A stretch of 7,253 nucleotides of DNA from assembly GCA_945901035.1 (NCBI GenBank), contig CAMDKN010000061.1, forward strand, positions 1 through 7,253, given 5' to 3'. The stretch is from Gulosibacter massiliensis (GTDB taxonomy: Bacteria > Actinomycetota > Actinomycetes > Actinomycetales > Microbacteriaceae). A program made the translations under genes and the position numbers. The notes beneath the pieces are model-generated. The model was given only the letters and a program-made list of their open reading frames with translations, made no database searches and had not been told where the DNA came from. Position 1 is the stretch's first letter; each line of letters starts with the position of its first letter. Of this stretch, positions 1 through 5,878 are shown piece after piece.

Positions 1-228
1 TTGATGACCGTTGCTACGGGTAACGACCACGTGCGTCTTGCAGTTCAGCACGCTGTTGCCCTCGCAACCGGTGGTGTCGTTCCTACGGCTACCTCCTTCG
101 CCGGACCGGTGTTCGAAGACTCCACGTCAACGGACAAGCCAGTTCAGTGCAACCGCGACATCGACCCCTGGACCTTCCTCTCAGCACAGCTGAGCGGCGA
201 GGACCAGCAGGCGTTGCTCGGTCAGTAG
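1..228 (+). CDS. Sugar ABC transporter substrate-binding protein, C-terminal fragment
   Basis: The reading frame is open to the left edge and stops at TAG 226-228, so only the last 75 residues are visible and the start lies outside the window. The visible part has a helix-like stretch (HVRLAVQHAVALATGG) and then a tail containing AGPVFEDST, a single Cys in KPVQCNRDI, and DPWTFLSAQLS. This Pro/Asp-rich tail with a 'phe-x-Asp-Ser, x-Cys-Asn, leu-Ser-x-gln-Leu' pattern resembles the C-termini of periplasmic binding proteins of the ribose/xylose (CUT2) class. Such proteins are usually lipoproteins in Gram-positive bacteria, capturing a sugar outside the membrane and delivering it to the permease. 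The signal sequence cannot be checked here. The transporter gene 92 bases downstream on the same strand supports the role. The ligand cannot be read from this fragment. Confidence 0.82.
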   Translation: MMTVATGNDHVRLAVQHAVALATGGVVPTATSFAGPVFEDSTSTDKPVQCNRDIDPWTFLSAQLSGEDQQALLGQ

Positions 229-248
229 TCCGGTAACACAGTAGTAAA

Positions 249-284
249 GCGCTGGGTCGGCTTAGAGATAAGTCGGCCCAGCGC
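249..284 (+). promoter_or_regulatory. Intercistronic stem-loop with GAGA tetraloop
   Basis: Positions 249-264 pair with 269-284 to give a continuous 16-bp stem. The outer eight pairs are perfect (GCGCTGGG with CCCAGCGC) and the inner eight include two G-U wobbles (257/276 and 260/273). The loop is GAGA (265-268), a GNRA tetraloop. No T-run follows on the + strand, so it does not look like a classic intrinsic terminator for the upstream gene. Its place between a binding-protein gene and the membrane-component gene suggests a 3'-end RNA stabiliser that keeps binding-protein mRNA more abundant, as known for intercistronic hairpins in other ABC operons. That role is inference. Confidence 0.7.
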
Positions 285-308
285 ACCATCTCAACAAACT
301 GAAATATC

Positions 309-316
309 AGGAGAAG
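309..316 (+). promoter_or_regulatory. Ribosome binding site of the fused transporter gene
   Basis: AGGAGAAG lies 4 bases before the GTG at 321. It is the best Shine-Dalgarno match near this start and fixes the GTG as the initiation codon. No promoter is evident in the 92-base gap, so the gene is probably transcribed from upstream together with the binding-protein gene. Confidence 0.75.
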
Positions 317-320
317 CAGA

Positions 321-2834
321 GTGGCTCAGAACAAATCGGACACCGTGGTGATGGAACTGCGGGGGATCTCCAAGGACTACTCGGGTGTTCCCGCCCTCAC
401 CGATGTGAGTCTGCAGATCAAGGCGGGGGAAGTCCACGCTCTGCTTGGCGAAAACGGTGCCGGCAAGTCGACCCTGATGAATGTCGCCACGGGAACAGTC
501 GTTCCGTCGAAAGGCGATCTCATTGTTCACGGAGAGCGTTACGACGCCCTGACGCCAGCACTGGCGACCAAACTCGGAATTGCCATCGTCCACCAACACC
601 CTGCCGTGTTGAACGACCTCACCGTCCTCGAGAATTTGCAGGTTGCTCTGCCCAGTTCCGTTTTCGCCGGTCGTGCTGCCGAATCAGTCGGAGCAGAGCT
701 GCTGGAACGGGTGGGACTCAAGATTTCGCTGAACCTTCGTGTCGAAGATCTGACGATTGCACAAAAGCATTTGCTCGAGATCGCGAAGGCACTGGCCACC
801 TCGCCAACGATTTTGGTTCTTGACGAGCCGACCGCTGCGCTCGGTCAAGACTCCGTCGAACTTCTCTTCCAGCTCATCGCTAAGGAAATCGCCAAGAAAA
901 CCGCAGTGATTTACATCACCCACCGTCTTGCGGAGGTTCGCCAACTGGCAAATATCGTCACGGTGTTGCGCGACGGATTGCTCAGGGGTACGTCGCCGAT
1001 CAACAAAATCACCGATGCCGAGTTGCTCGCCCAGATTATCGGACGCGAACTCAAATCGACGTTCCCGGCCAAGCGGAAGACGCCGTCCGGTGTCAAGCCC
1101 AATCTTGTCGTCACGAATCTCTCGGGAAATGGTTTCACCGATGTGAGTATCGAGGCCTACCCGGGTCAGATTATCGGTATCGCCGGCGTGATCGGAAACG
1201 GCCAGTCGCAGTTCTTGAAGGCGTTGTCGGGTCAGGCGGAATTCACGGGTTCCATCGAAATCAACGGTGAAACAAAGACGTCCCGACAACTGAACGGCAA
1301 GGCGGCGCTCATGCCCGCCGACCGTCAGCGGGAAGGCGTGATGATGCGCATGTCGGTCCGAGAAAACTCGGCACTGTCGTCACTCCAGAAATTCAAGCTT
1401 TTCGGGCTCCTGAGCCGAAAAAAGGAAGTCAACGAGGTTCACGAATCGCTCAGCGCACTGTCCATCAAGGCACCGAGCCTCGAAGCACCGGTTTCCGCGC
1501 TGTCGGGCGGAAACCAGCAGAAGGTCGTCATGGCGCGAGCGTTGCTCTCGGATCCGGTCATGATTCTCGCCGACGAGCCCACCCAGGGAGTGGACGTTGG
1601 CGCTCGTCTGGAACTGTACGAAATCCTGCGGCAGGCTTCCGCGGACGGAATCCCCGTCGTCGTTGCGTCATCGGACGCGAAAGAGCTCGAAGGGCTGTGC
1701 GACACCGTTTACGTGTTATCCCGTGGGCAGGTGGTCAAGACCCTGCACGACGGTGAAAACCGCGAAGAGGAAATGATCAAGGCGGCCGTGACGTCGACAA
1801 CGCGGGTGATTCGACTCGAACGCGAAGAGCGCGAACAGAAGTTGGGCAACGAGACGTTTGTCGAAAAGTTCCGCAGGTTCATGCGGGGCGACTACGCGCC
1901 GCCCGTCATGCTCGCCGTGGTCATGCTCGCCGTGGCCGCCATCATCTTGCCGCGGAGCGCAACCTACCTGGGCGACTTCAACATCAAATCGATGCTGCTC
2001 TTGGTCAGCGCACTCGCCTTTGTCGCGATAGGTCAAACGACGGTCATGATGACCGGTGGAATTGACCTGTCGACCGGTCCACTCGCGGGATTCTTGGTGG
2101 TGATCGCGTCCTTCTACTTCAATGACGATTCACCCCTGACCGCAATTCTCATGGGACTTGCAACAATGGCGTTGGTGGCGGCGCTCGTCGGCTTGATAAA
2201 CAGTTCGCTGATCAGGTTTGTCAAATTCACGGCAATTGCGGCGACCCTCACGACGTACATCGCGATCGGTGGATTCGCCTTCATCTTGCGCCCCGAGCCC
2301 GGCGGCTTGGTGAGCAGGGCGATTGCCGACGCTCTCAAGTCGACCCTCGGTCCGATTCCCTACGTGTTCATCGCCGCGGTTATTGCCGCAGTCGGTATGG
2401 AGTATTTGCTTCGCCGGTCGCGTTGGGGTTGGCGTTTGCGCGCCGTCGGGTCCAACGAAGAGTCGGCCCGCCAAATCGGAATCAACATCAACCGGTCAAT
2501 CATCGGGGCGTACGTGATTTCCTCGTTGTTCGTATTCTTGGGGTCGATTCTGTTGACAGTTCAACTGGGGATTGGCGACGCGACTCAGGGTGTGACCTAT
2601 ACCCTCACCAGCATCACCGCGGTGGTTCTCGGCGGTACCTCGTTGCTGGGTGGTCGAGGAACGTACATCGGAACATTGATGGGCTCCGTATTGCTGATTC
2701 AGGTACTCAACGCGACAGTGTTCCTCGATCTCGACCAAAAATGGCAGTACTGGCTCCAGGCCGGACTGATCCTGATTGCCGCAATCGTGTACAGCGTCGC
2801 CCGAACCAGAAAAGTGAAACTCAAAAAGGCGTAG
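321..2834 (+). CDS. Fused CUT2-type sugar ABC transporter: tandem ATPase plus permease (RbsA-RbsC fusion)
   Basis: This 837-residue protein should energise and form the membrane channel for sugar import. NBD1 (about 9-245) has Walker A GENGAGKST (43-51), Q-loop Q92, a degenerate signature LTIAQ (144-148), Walker B ILVLDEPTAAL (164-174) and switch His201. NBD2 (about 260-490) has a Walker A without Lys (GVIGNGQSQ, 289-297), an intact signature LSGGNQQ (394-400), Walker B ending ADEPTQGVD (417-425), and Ser in place of the switch His (ASSDAKE). This asymmetry is normal for RbsA-type proteins and leaves one good ATP site, NBD1 Walker A/B with the NBD2 signature. A charged linker (about 495-525) leads into an RbsC-type permease of 8-10 membrane segments. 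The permease contains GGIDLSTGP (579-587), AVGSNEESARQIGINI (708-723) and VVLGGTSLLGGRG (768-780), all hallmark positions. ATPase and permease are usually separate genes in this class. The substrate is unknown. Confidence 0.96.
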   Translation: MAQNKSDTVVMELRGISKDYSGVPALTDVSLQIKAGEVHALLGENGAGKSTLMNVATGTVVPSKGDLIVHGERYDALTPALATKLGIAIVHQHPAVLNDLTVLENLQVALPSSVFAGRAAESVGAELLERVGLKISLNLRVEDLTIAQKHLLEIAKALATSPTILVLDEPTAALGQDSVELLFQLIAKEIAKKTAVIYITHRLAEVRQLANIVTVLRDGLLRGTSPINKITDAELLAQIIGRELKSTFPAKRKTPSGVKPNLVVTNLSGNGFTDVSIEAYPGQIIGIAGVIGNGQSQFLKALSGQAEFTGSIEINGETKTSRQLNGKAALMPADRQREGVMMRMSVRENSALSSLQKFKLFGLLSRKKEVNEVHESLSALSIKAPSLEAPVSALSGGNQQKVVMARALLSDPVMILADEPTQGVDVGARLELYEILRQASADGIPVVVASSDAKELEGLCDTVYVLSRGQVVKTLHDGENREEEMIKAAVTSTTRVIRLEREEREQKLGNETFVEKFRRFMRGDYAPPVMLAVVMLAVAAIILPRSATYLGDFNIKSMLLLVSALAFVAIGQTTVMMTGGIDLSTGPLAGFLVVIASFYFNDDSPLTAILMGLATMALVAALVGLINSSLIRFVKFTAIAATLTTYIAIGGFAFILRPEPGGLVSRAIADALKSTLGPIPYVFIAAVIAAVGMEYLLRRSRWGWRLRAVGSNEESARQIGININRSIIGAYVISSLFVFLGSILLTVQLGIGDATQGVTYTLTSITAVVLGGTSLLGGRGTYIGTLMGSVLLIQVLNATVFLDLDQKWQYWLQAGLILIAAIVYSVARTRKVKLKKA
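1905..1934 (+). repeat. Perfect 15-bp tandem duplication inside the transporter gene
   Basis: GTCATGCTCGCCGTG occurs twice back to back (1905-1919 and 1920-1934) with no mismatch. It is in frame and encodes Val-Met-Leu-Ala-Val twice (residues 529-538), in the first membrane helix of the permease half just after the fusion linker. Nucleotide identity, including third codon positions, suggests a recent slippage duplication. Confidence 0.95.
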
Positions 2835-2853
2835 CCGCCGGCGAGAGGCTACG
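2823..2853 (-). terminator. Intrinsic terminator of the dehydrogenase operon, shared by convergent genes
   Basis: CGTAGCC (2830-2836) and GGCTACG (2847-2853) form a perfect 7-bp stem around a 10-base loop. Read on the minus strand, the stem is followed by two bases and then T5 (complement of A5 at 2823-2827), the standard terminator form. The stop codon of the + strand transporter gene (2832-2834) lies in one arm and that of the minus-strand dehydrogenase (2851-2849) in the other. On the + strand there is no strong T-run after the stem, so termination in that direction is less certain. Confidence 0.65.
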
Positions 2854-3730
2854 AAAGCTTTCGTTGACGAGTCAGTTCGGCAATCGCAGACCAATCAAGG
2901 TCGGTTAGGTCAGGGTCGTCGATTGCTCGTTCGAAGAGTTCGTGCAGGACGGAGGCGACCGGAAGCGTGAGCCCCACATCCGCTGCGGCGTCTTCAATCA
3001 ACTTGACGTCTTTCAGCCCCATCGTCATCGAGAATCCGGGAGGGGTGTACGCGCGGTTCACAATCATGGGCCCATAACCCGCGTAAGCGGAACCCGTGAA
3101 GGCCGTGTGAGTCAGAATCTCCATAAAGGTGTTGGGGTCGACACCAGCGGATTCCACCAAAGCGACGGACTCCCCAATCGCCTGCAGCGCGTGGATCAGA
3201 TTGTAATTGACCCCGAGCTTCACCACATTGGATTGACCGTGGTGTTCTCCCACGTTCCACAACTGTGCCGACACCTTGTCAAAGATCCCGCGGGCGGCCT
3301 CAATGTCTTTCGCGTTGCCCGCGGCAACAATCAAGAGCTTTCCGTTGGTAATGGCGATCGGTCGGCCCAGCACAGGCGCCGCAATGTACCCCACCCCGTG
3401 ACTGCTGTGCCGCGCAGCGAGAGTCTCGGCCGCGGCCGGGCTCACCGTGGACATGTTGATGTGGATTGTTCCGGGCTTTGCCTCGGTGAGGTTTTCGTCG
3501 CTGAAAACCTCGAGTGCGGCCACATCGTTACTGAGCAACGAAAGGACGAAATCATTGTTCAATGCATCGTTCAACGAGGTTTGATGCGCGCCTTTGGCCA
3601 GAAGGTCCGAGACGTCTTTCGTCGACCGATTCCAGAAATCGAGATCGAAACCCTGATCGAGCAAACGATGCGCCATAGCGGTGCCCATTGAGCCCAAGCC
3701 GATGAGCGAAACACGAGACTTTTCGGACAC
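2849..3730 (-). CDS. NAD(P)-dependent beta-hydroxyacid dehydrogenase (3-hydroxyisobutyrate dehydrogenase family)
   Basis: This 293-residue soluble enzyme belongs to the family that oxidises or reduces small beta-hydroxyacids, such as 3-hydroxyisobutyrate, tartronate semialdehyde and threonate. The N-terminal Rossmann domain has GLGSMG (11-16). NRS at 34-36 puts an Arg where NADP(H)-preferring members have one. INMSTVSP (91-98) is the conserved Ser-containing loop. The C-terminal helical domain carries the catalytic Lys in VVKLGVNYN (Lys171, Asn175) and MGLKDVKL (Lys240). The substrate loop normally reading DAPVSGG is AAPVLGR here (117-123), so the substrate is probably not one of the textbook ones. 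Length is typical. The start is GTG 3730, 3 bases after the TAA of the TIM-barrel gene, with only a weak ribosome site (GATGGGAT), so translation is probably coupled. It ends in the shared terminator. Family assignment is firm; substrate is not. Confidence 0.94.
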   Translation of the reverse strand: MSEKSRVSLIGLGSMGTAMAHRLLDQGFDLDFWNRSTKDVSDLLAKGAHQTSLNDALNNDFVLSLLSNDVAALEVFSDENLTEAKPGTIHINMSTVSPAAAETLAARHSSHGVGYIAAPVLGRPIAITNGKLLIVAAGNAKDIEAARGIFDKVSAQLWNVGEHHGQSNVVKLGVNYNLIHALQAIGESVALVESAGVDPNTFMEILTHTAFTGSAYAGYGPMIVNRAYTPPGFSMTMGLKDVKLIEDAAADVGLTLPVASVLHELFERAIDDPDLTDLDWSAIAELTRQRKLS

Positions 3731-3733
3731 GGC

Positions 3734-4933
3734 TTATCCCATCAATTCGTTACGAACGAACTCAAGTTCTCGACTGACGTATTCGATGATGTCGCCCGTC
3801 TTCAGTTCCGGCGGCAAAACATCCCACGTGTAGGTTTCGATCTCCAGGTGGTCCGAGAGCGGTGTGGCGCGGTGCATCGTGAGAGCTTCTTGGACTCCAA
3901 ACCGAGTGGTTCGAAATGGTCCCAGTTCCTCGAGGAACACGGGGACATGGAAATGTGTGCGCATTTCGCTGGGAACCGGATTCGCTTCGTAGGCATCCAG
4001 TGCTTCCCCGAGGTTGAGGAACTTCGTGATCGTGCCATTTTGTTTGAGCGACGTCTGGCTGAGGTAAATGGTGTCGGTGAAACGCCGCAGCTCGGGAATC
4101 TTGTCGTGGGTCAGTTCTTCAACCCACAGCGACGACGCTTCTTGAAGTTTGAAGATGGGAATTCCCGCCTCCACAATCTTCCCGAGTGACTCCGTGATGT
4201 TCTCAAAACCGACCGACTGGTGACCGATGTCGAACACAATTCCGAGATAACGACGAATCGCTCCTTCGGCTTCACTGACGGGGATGCGGGCGACCTCCGC
4301 CAGTTCACGTATTCCGGCCGGCGAATAAACACGATTCGTGAACCATTCCAGTGTTTCGTCGGTGGTTTCGAGATAGCACGCCGGCTCTGGCTCGATGGCC
4401 AGTTTCACTCGTCGTCCCGTTCGATGCTCCAATTCGTAGAGGTGGGCAACTACTCGAAATACATTGTGAGTGAACGCCGCGATGTACGCCTCTCCCGCAA
4501 CATTCGGTTTGAACGCGAGCGGAGCGGTCTGAATCGACGGGTTGACGTGTGCCGGCGAAATCTCGGCCAAAATGTCGGCGACCGAGTTGGTGTAATTGAC
4601 GCGATCGTCGGTTGTCCAGTCCGGTTCGTACACCCGCTCCATGACAATCTCGCCCTTGAACGACCCGTAGGGGAACGCGTTCACGGTGTACACGTACAGG
4701 TCCTCCGACGCGAGGAATTCGGCCAATGACGTGCGTTCTTCTTGGCTATCCGTGAGGGTCTTGGCGGACGACGCCGAAATGCGAAGCGACACCGCGAAAG
4801 GGGCGTTCGGGGAGACGCGCTTTTTGATCTGCGGGACAAACTCCCGAAGACTGGCGTTCATTTCCGCCCACGTGTCACCGAGGTGCACCAGGGTCGAATA
4901 GCTGAGGTGCCCCAAACCATTGTCGAGTTTCAT
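3734..4933 (-). CDS. eboE: EboE-like TIM-barrel protein (xylose isomerase-like fold)
   Basis: This 399-residue protein resembles the EboE ('metabolite traffic protein') family, related to sugar-phosphate isomerases/epimerases. Family-like segments are SYSTLVHLGDTW (11-22), LRISASSA (50-57), YTVNAFPYGSFKG (82-94), EPDWTTDDR (103-111), LAIEPEPACYLETTDE (178-193), FDIGHQSVGFE (234-244), HFHVPVF (327-333) and LEIETYTWDVLPP (363-375). Glu181/Glu183, Asp235, His238, His327/His329 and Glu365 are candidate metal or catalytic residues, by analogy with other TIM barrels. I chose ATG 4933 because GGGAAGG lies 4 bases upstream and the family start (MKLDNGLGHLSYST) matches there. An in-frame GTG at 4987 would add 18 residues without support. 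It is the first gene of an operon with the dehydrogenase and is divergent from an XRE-cupin regulator. EboE normally sits in a six-gene ebo cluster; no other ebo gene is visible. The reaction is unknown; a role as sugar or polyol isomerase is inference. Confidence 0.82.
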   Translation of the reverse strand: MKLDNGLGHLSYSTLVHLGDTWAEMNASLREFVPQIKKRVSPNAPFAVSLRISASSAKTLTDSQEERTSLAEFLASEDLYVYTVNAFPYGSFKGEIVMERVYEPDWTTDDRVNYTNSVADILAEISPAHVNPSIQTAPLAFKPNVAGEAYIAAFTHNVFRVVAHLYELEHRTGRRVKLAIEPEPACYLETTDETLEWFTNRVYSPAGIRELAEVARIPVSEAEGAIRRYLGIVFDIGHQSVGFENITESLGKIVEAGIPIFKLQEASSLWVEELTHDKIPELRRFTDTIYLSQTSLKQNGTITKFLNLGEALDAYEANPVPSEMRTHFHVPVFLEELGPFRTTRFGVQEALTMHRATPLSDHLEIETYTWDVLPPELKTGDIIEYVSRELEFVRNELMG

Positions 4934-4937
4934 GACG

Positions 4938-4944
4938 CCTTCCC
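4938..4944 (-). promoter_or_regulatory. Ribosome binding site deciding the start of the TIM-barrel gene
   Basis: On the minus strand GGGAAGG precedes ATG 4933 by 4 bases. The longer GTG start at 4987 has no comparable site, so this motif supports the shorter protein. Confidence 0.6.
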
Positions 4945-5039
4945 AGATTGTCGTTAAACCCAGTTTATGTGCAGTTACACTAAACACGAAGCGGAAAATT
5001 TACCACTTTCTGCCCGATTCATACAGAAATAATGAATCT

Positions 5040-5069
5040 TTGCCCACCACTCTGTAAGGTATTTGTAAA
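5040..5069 (+). promoter_or_regulatory. Candidate promoter of the XRE-cupin regulator gene
   Basis: TTGCCC (5040-5045) and TGTAAA (5064-5069) match the -35 and -10 consensus at 4 of 6 positions each, with an 18-base spacer. The -10 lies inside the imperfect palindrome 5058-5074, which would suit autorepression. This is a weak match and a tentative call. Confidence 0.33.
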
Positions 5070-5105
5070 GTACCCCCGTGTTTCCAACTCACGAGAGAAG
5101 ACTGG

Positions 5106-5831
5106 ATGCATTTCGCAATTGGTGAAGAACTTCGCCGAGTTCGTCTTTCGCGCAAATTGAGCCTGAGAAACGTGGCTTCTGCTGTCGGCGTGTCCGCCAG
5201 CCTCCTTTCCCAAGTGGAGACGGGCAAGACGCAGCCATCGGTATCAACTCTGTACGCTCTGGTGAACCACCTCGGGGTTTCCCTCGACGGGTTGATGAGG
5301 GGAATCAGCCAGTCCGACGGCACGGCATCCGATGGCTCCGTTTACGAGGATGGACACCACGGAATTGTGCAGCGCCGCAGCGAGAATCCCATCATCGAAA
5401 TGGAAAACGGTGTGGTGTGGGAGCGTTTGGCCGACGGTGGGCGCGACGACGCTGATCCGCTCATGGTGACCTACGAACCCGGCAGTTCAAGTTCAGTCGA
5501 GGGCAAGATGATGCGCCACGACGCTCTCGAGTACGGATTGATTATCGAAGGCACGTTGACTCTGCGGATTGAAGATGAGGTGTACGAGATTTACCCGGGC
5601 GATTCGTTTAGTTTCGATGCCAATCGTTTGCATTTGTTCGAAAACAACTCGGCAAAGCCCGCACGGGGAATTTGGTTCGTGATTGGCAACAAGCACGCCA
5701 CGAGTCTGGACCTCAGCAATCTGGGCCCCGCAAAGACCGCGTCACCGTCGTTACCGGCAAAATCCGCGGTCGATGTGCTGAACGCAATGGGTGATGCGAA
5801 AACCCGAAAACTCAACGGTCAGAGCACCTAA
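5106..5831 (+). CDS. XRE-family transcriptional regulator with C-terminal cupin sensor domain
   Basis: This 241-residue protein has an N-terminal XRE/Cro-type helix-turn-helix (about 3-63), with the recognition region around LRNVASAVGVSASLLSQVE (20-38) followed by TGKTQPSVSTL (39-49). A linker leads to a cupin_2 beta-barrel (about 115-195) showing EYGLIIEGTL (142-151), PGDSFSF (164-170) and NRLHLFEN (173-180). Only part of the usual cupin metal set is visible (His138, Glu142, His176), so metal binding is possible but unproven. In this family the cupin senses a small ligand and changes DNA binding. The ATG at 5106 has GAGAG 8 bases upstream. The gene is divergent from the TIM-barrel/dehydrogenase operon, the usual arrangement for a local regulator, so it probably controls that operon and itself. 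The C-terminal 40 residues are low-complexity and specific to this protein. Confidence 0.94.
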   Translation: MHFAIGEELRRVRLSRKLSLRNVASAVGVSASLLSQVETGKTQPSVSTLYALVNHLGVSLDGLMRGISQSDGTASDGSVYEDGHHGIVQRRSENPIIEMENGVVWERLADGGRDDADPLMVTYEPGSSSSVEGKMMRHDALEYGLIIEGTLTLRIEDEVYEIYPGDSFSFDANRLHLFENNSAKPARGIWFVIGNKHATSLDLSNLGPAKTASPSLPAKSAVDVLNAMGDAKTRKLNGQST

Positions 5832-5866
5832 AACGAAATCACGACTTCCGGTGAAAACACCTGTCG
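5832..5866 (-). terminator. Possible terminator of acdS between convergent genes
   Basis: The 47 bases between the regulator and acdS hold an interrupted hairpin. CGAC (5842-5845) pairs with GTCG (5863-5866), and inside it GGTG (5850-5853) pairs with CACC (5858-5861) around an AAAA loop. On the minus strand it is followed by a T-rich stretch, TGATTTCGTTTTA, running into the regulator's stop codon. The stem is broken by an internal loop, so strength is uncertain. Confidence 0.38.
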
Positions 5867-5878
5867 GGATCGGACCGC

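Larger units (their letters stand above)
4934..5105. promoter_or_regulatory. Divergent regulatory region with several inverted repeats
   Basis: These 172 bases separate the TIM-barrel operon from the regulator gene and are AT-richer than the genes around them. Inverted repeats visible are TAAAC-cca-GTTTA (4955-4967), TTTCTG-N11-CAGAAA (5007-5029), GATTCAT-N9-ATGAATC (5016-5038) and the imperfect GGTAtTTgtaAAgTACC (5058-5074). The last contains two direct copies of GTAARGTA 11 bases apart (5054-5061 and 5065-5072). These are candidate operators for the adjacent XRE-cupin protein. I could not define a convincing promoter for the minus-strand operon. AGTTTA at 4962-4967 (TAAACT on the minus strand) is a possible -10 without a good -35. 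Confidence 0.55.

Noticed and set aside
249..284. Intrinsic terminator after the binding-protein gene
   Set aside because: The stem is strong, but no T-run follows on the + strand and the downstream gene lacks a visible promoter, so a simple terminator would silence the transporter.
684..1289. 201-codon minus-strand open frame opposite the transporter ATPase
   Set aside because: It is a shadow of NBD1/NBD2 codons with no motif or start signal.
2942..3691. 249-codon + strand open frame opposite the dehydrogenase
   Set aside because: It is an antisense shadow of the dehydrogenase with a low-complexity Arg/His/Gly-rich translation and no family resemblance.
2849..4933. Threonate/erythronate (Otn) or hydroxypyruvate isomerase pathway
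   Set aside because: The dehydrogenase plus TIM-barrel pairing recalls these, but the TIM barrel resembles EboE rather than OtnI/Hyi, and no DUF1537 kinase or class II aldolase is present in the window.
4934..4987. 18-residue N-terminal extension of the TIM-barrel protein from GTG 4987
   Set aside because: There is no ribosome site there, the extra residues do not resemble the family, and they overlap the regulatory repeats. ATG 4933 with GGGAAGG upstream is better.
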